The notes beneath the pieces are model-generated. The model was not told where the DNA came from and ran no database searches. It saw nothing but the letters and a program-made list of their open reading frames with translations. A DNA stretch of 7,108 nucleotides from positions 1 through 7,108 of the forward strand of contig QMUE01000065.1 in NCBI GenBank assembly GCA_003663535.1. The letters run 5' to 3'. The translations under genes were made by a program, and so were the position numbers. The first letter of the stretch is position 1. The number at the start of each line of letters is the position of its first letter. Positions 5,104-7,108 of this stretch are shown here, one piece after another. Source of the stretch: Thermococci archaeon. GTDB taxonomy: Archaea; Methanobacteriota_B; Thermococci; Thermococcales; Thermococcaceae.

Positions 5104-6306
5104 ATGAAGTGGTTGAAGGTTTGGTTGTTAATGGCCCTGTTGGTGGGGAGCATAATCCCTGCAGGTTTGAGCCTAGCAGATGAAAATGCCACTATAGAAA
5201 ATGAAACAGAACCCCTACCTCCTGAAATCCAAAATATAACTCAAGAAGAAAGGATAGCCAATTACATTGTTGTTGCCCTTGAAAGATTGAACAACATAAC
5301 AACAAAGTTAATTAATAATGTAAATCTTCCTGAGAACTCAAGTATCATGAGACACTACCAGTTAGCGGAACAATATAAAGAAGTTGCCATGAATGCATAT
5401 GAAAGCGAAGACTATTACAACACAATAATAAACGACCTCACTGCAATGCACCACTACAGAGAAGTGTTAAAAGGATTTAAAGAAGGAAAGGGGGAGTTTA
5501 GAGAACGACTTCCGGAAGAGATAAAGAGAATGGAAGGCTACTTCAGAATGGCCGAAAAGACAATAAAAATTGCCCAAAGACAGGGGATTGACGTGGGAAA
5601 TGCCCCAGAGCTCTTAATGGAAACCAAAGAAGCTTACAAGACTGTACTTGAGGACATAAAAGCTAAAGATTTTGAAAAAGCTAGGGAAGATCTCGAAATC
5701 ACTAGAGAAAAGAAAGCTGCCTTAGATGAAGAAGTTAGAAGAATCAAAAAAGAGCTTGTAGAAGCAAATGCAGACAAAATAGTAAATGAATTCCTAGAGA
5801 AAGGTGCAAGAGGGATAGAAATAGCAGAGAAAGTCATTGAAATGGCAGAAGAAAAGGGTTACGACGCTCATGAGCTCCAAGAGAGACTCGAGGCATTTAA
5901 AGAGGTTTATAGTGAAGTTAAGGCCCTTGCAGATGAGGGGAAATACGATGAGGCTCTTCAAGTTATAAGAGAGAATACAGAAACAATAAAAGAATTCCAT
6001 AGGGCAATAGCCTTCCTTCAGAGAAAGTTCCATGAAAGAGAAGTCCAAGAGAGAATGAAGGATTTAAAGGCATTCCTTAGGGAGATGACAATAAGAATCC
6101 AGAAAGATTCAAAGGCCTTAAGAGAACTTAGAAGAAGGGGAGTAGACACCAGGAGAGCAGAACTTCAGCTCAAAACATCCATACAAGAGGCAAGACTTGG
6201 AATTGAACTTCTTAAACACAAGAAACCCGCAGAAGCTAAGATGCATTTCGCAATAGCCTTAGACATGCTCCACAAGGTCGACGAGTTTATCTTAAGGCAC
6301 GCTTGA
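5104..6306 (+). CDS. Secreted alpha-helical repeat protein of unknown function
   Basis: A 400-residue protein I do not recognise. A signal peptide covers residues 1-25 with cleavage likely after GLSLA. The next 55 residues are acidic and hold five N-x-S/T sequons (N28, N33, N44, N64, N78), with none later, which suggests a glycosylated N-terminal stem. The rest is almost entirely charged amphipathic helix. Four degenerate units can be seen: about 50-122, 137-205, 223-297 and 314-393. Each is a helix, a G-[IVY]-D turn (161, 252, 346), a second helix, and 29 residues after the Gly a short turn followed by an [E]A-rich third helix (DFEKA, YDEAL, PAEAK). Unit spacing is 91-94 residues. There is no C-terminal anchor, so it may be released or held by a partner. 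ATG 5104 is preferred over 5092 because GGTGA (5094-5098) lies 5 nt upstream of it. The next gene follows after 30 bp and is probably co-transcribed. Confidence 0.75.
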   Translation: MKWLKVWLLMALLVGSIIPAGLSLADENATIENETEPLPPEIQNITQEERIANYIVVALERLNNITTKLINNVNLPENSSIMRHYQLAEQYKEVAMNAYESEDYYNTIINDLTAMHHYREVLKGFKEGKGEFRERLPEEIKRMEGYFRMAEKTIKIAQRQGIDVGNAPELLMETKEAYKTVLEDIKAKDFEKAREDLEITREKKAALDEEVRRIKKELVEANADKIVNEFLEKGARGIEIAEKVIEMAEEKGYDAHELQERLEAFKEVYSEVKALADEGKYDEALQVIRENTETIKEFHRAIAFLQRKFHEREVQERMKDLKAFLREMTIRIQKDSKALRELRRRGVDTRRAELQLKTSIQEARLGIELLKHKKPAEAKMHFAIALDMLHKVDEFILRHA

Positions 6307-6336
6307 TTTCTTTAAATTTTTGTGGAGGTGAAATGA

Positions 6337-6921
6337 ATGAAGAGAGCTCTACTTGCCCTTTTACTTTTCATCCCTCTTGTGAATGCCCAGAGCATAAGCA
6401 TTACACCCTATGGAGATGCCTATGCAACTGTGGAAATTGAAATACCTGTGGATGACTATGCAACTCAAGTTACATCATCCCTGCTCGGGGATCATTACGA
6501 GAACATCTTTGTTATAGATGAAAACGGTAACCCTCTAGAATATTCCATAAACGGAAACGAGATCACAATAACCGTTCAAAACTCTCAAATAGTAAAAATA
6601 ACATACTCCACTCCAGATCTAATGAGCAAAGAAGGCCTTGTTTGGACTCTTTCATTAAAATCAGAAGCTCCAGTAGATGTAATTTTACCTGAAGAAGCAA
6701 GTTTGGTGGATATGAGTGACTCACCCCTTGAAGTAGAAGGAAACAAGATAACAATGCCCGCAGGTAAAGTGCAAATAAGTTTCATCCTCCAGAACCTCGA
6801 AGACCAAAAAACCGTTCAAGATATTGGCACAAACACAGACAAGGATTTAACGAAAATTATTCTCCCTCTAGGAGGTCTTTTGGTACTCTTAGTTTTAGGG
6901 GTCGCACTATGGAAAAGATGA
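6337..6921 (+). CDS. Exported beta-rich protein with C-terminal membrane anchor, unknown function
   Basis: A 194-residue protein. Residues 1-17 are a signal peptide (MKRALLALLLFIPLVNA, cleavage before Gln18). Residues 18-155 alternate short hydrophobic strands and turns (SISITPYGDAYATVEIEIPV, NEITITVQNSQIVKITY, KITMPAGKVQISFIL), as in an extracellular beta-sandwich. A polar linker (156-172) leads to one membrane helix at about 174-191, ending in WKR on the cytoplasmic side. The layout recalls the sensor half of archaeal membrane-bound helix-turn-helix regulators, but here nothing follows the helix, so any signalling role is speculation. GGAGGTGA (6324-6331), the strongest ribosome site in the window, lies 5 nt before the ATG. 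The 30-bp gap to the upstream helical-repeat gene suggests one operon and possibly one surface complex, with this protein as the anchor. Confidence 0.75.
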   Translation: MKRALLALLLFIPLVNAQSISITPYGDAYATVEIEIPVDDYATQVTSSLLGDHYENIFVIDENGNPLEYSINGNEITITVQNSQIVKITYSTPDLMSKEGLVWTLSLKSEAPVDVILPEEASLVDMSDSPLEVEGNKITMPAGKVQISFILQNLEDQKTVQDIGTNTDKDLTKIILPLGGLLVLLVLGVALWKR

Positions 6922-6946
6922 GTTTTTCTGGATTTTTCTTTTTTTC
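6922..6946 (+). terminator. T-rich terminator after the exported-protein operon
   Basis: Just past the stop codon are GTTTTTCTGG, ATTTTTC and a run of seven T, a stemless T-rich tract of the archaeal type. The next gene has its own promoter directly downstream. Confidence 0.6.
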
Positions 6947-6958
6947 AATTAAATTTAT
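6946..6958 (+). promoter_or_regulatory. BRE/TATA promoter of the gene at 6994
   Basis: CAATTAAATTTAT resembles a BRE/TATA element. A start about 25 nt on, near 6980, would give a leader of about 14 nt including GGTGG (6985-6989). Confidence 0.5.
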
Positions 6959-6978
6959 GAACCCACACTCATAAATTT
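6951..6978. repeat. Perfect 10-bp inverted repeat over the promoter of the 6994 gene
   Basis: AAATTTATGA (6951-6960) and TCATAAATTT (6969-6978) are exact reverse complements separated by ACCCACAC. The left arm contains the TATA element, and the right arm reaches almost to the predicted transcription start. This is a typical place for a repressor site. Confidence 0.6.
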
Positions 6979-6993
6979 CTTACTGGTGGTTCT

Positions 6994-7108
6994 ATGTTAG
7001 TTGCAAAACCATGCACAAGCATGAAAGCCATAAACATCATCCCTCAAGAGAAATTTGATCTTGATCTAGAAGAAGTATGTGAATGCCTAGCTGAGAGAGG
7101 GTATCAAA
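6994..7108 (+). CDS. Unrecognised protein, N-terminal part, cut by the window edge
   Basis: An open frame of 38 complete codons reaching the right edge: MLVAKPCTSMKAINIIPQEK, then an acidic helix-like part with ECLAERGYQ. The ATG has GGTGG 4 nt upstream (6985-6989), a TATA element at the right distance and a terminator before it, so the start is well supported. No signal peptide is evident, so it is probably cytoplasmic. It has three cysteines in 38 residues (7, 29, 31), the last two as CxC. I do not recognise the family from this fragment. Confidence 0.65.
   Translation, partial: MLVAKPCTSMKAINIIPQEKFDLDLEEVCECLAERGYQ

Noticed and set aside
1..7108. CRISPR array, insertion sequence, tRNA or rRNA
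   Set aside because: No regularly spaced direct repeats, no transposase-like protein, no terminal inverted repeats bounding a gene and no tRNA-like T-loop were seen.

Overview
The window looks like a piece of a hyperthermophilic archaeon of the order Thermococcales (a low-GC Pyrococcus or Thermococcus). The evidence is the compact layout, the archaeal promoters of the AAAnnTTTATA type placed so that leaders are only about 10-15 nt, the Shine-Dalgarno sites GGTGA/GGTGG/GGAGGTGA 4-5 nt before nearly every start, the T-rich terminators, and the protein families. The species is not determined. No tRNA, rRNA, CRISPR array, insertion sequence or origin is visible.

Layout. (1) 1-218, minus: the N-terminal part of a helix-turn-helix regulator (COG2522-like), leaving the window at its left edge. 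(2) 219-312: a back-to-back divergent promoter in which the two TATA elements form a perfect 11-bp inverted repeat. (3) 313-1851 and 1857-2972, plus: two tandem paralogues carrying a D-glucuronyl C5-epimerase-like catalytic domain, the first a lipoprotein with an extra N-terminal domain, the second signal-anchored. (4) 2952-3536, minus: an ECF-type S component (membrane vitamin/substrate-binding subunit), overlapping the second epimerase tail to tail by 21 bp. (5) 3537-3665: a second divergent control region with five related TTGTTCY half-sites around two promoters. (6) 3666-4862, plus: a group II (SufS/CsdA-type) cysteine desulfurase with all key residues. (7) 4863-5103: a non-coding stretch with a T-rich terminator and a perfect 16-bp palindrome. 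(8) 5104-6306 and 6337-6921, plus: a probable two-gene operon for a secreted four-repeat helical protein and a secreted beta-rich protein held by a C-terminal membrane helix. (9) 6994-7108, plus: the start of an unrecognised gene with its own promoter.

How it fits together. Four of the genes encode proteins placed outside the cytoplasmic membrane: the two epimerases, the helical-repeat protein and the tail-anchored protein. The epimerase pair suggests modification of a uronic-acid-containing surface glycan after export, perhaps under control of the divergent regulator. The desulfurase supplies sulfur for Fe-S clusters or thio-cofactors. Its shared control region with an orphan vitamin-type transporter subunit suggests co-regulation by one unidentified DNA-binding protein. 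A palindrome with the same GTTCC/GGAAC core lies before the helical-repeat gene. The most original signals are this recurring motif, the gene-conversion footprint between the two epimerases, and the uncharacterised secreted pair. No clearly new multi-gene system can be demonstrated from the sequence alone.
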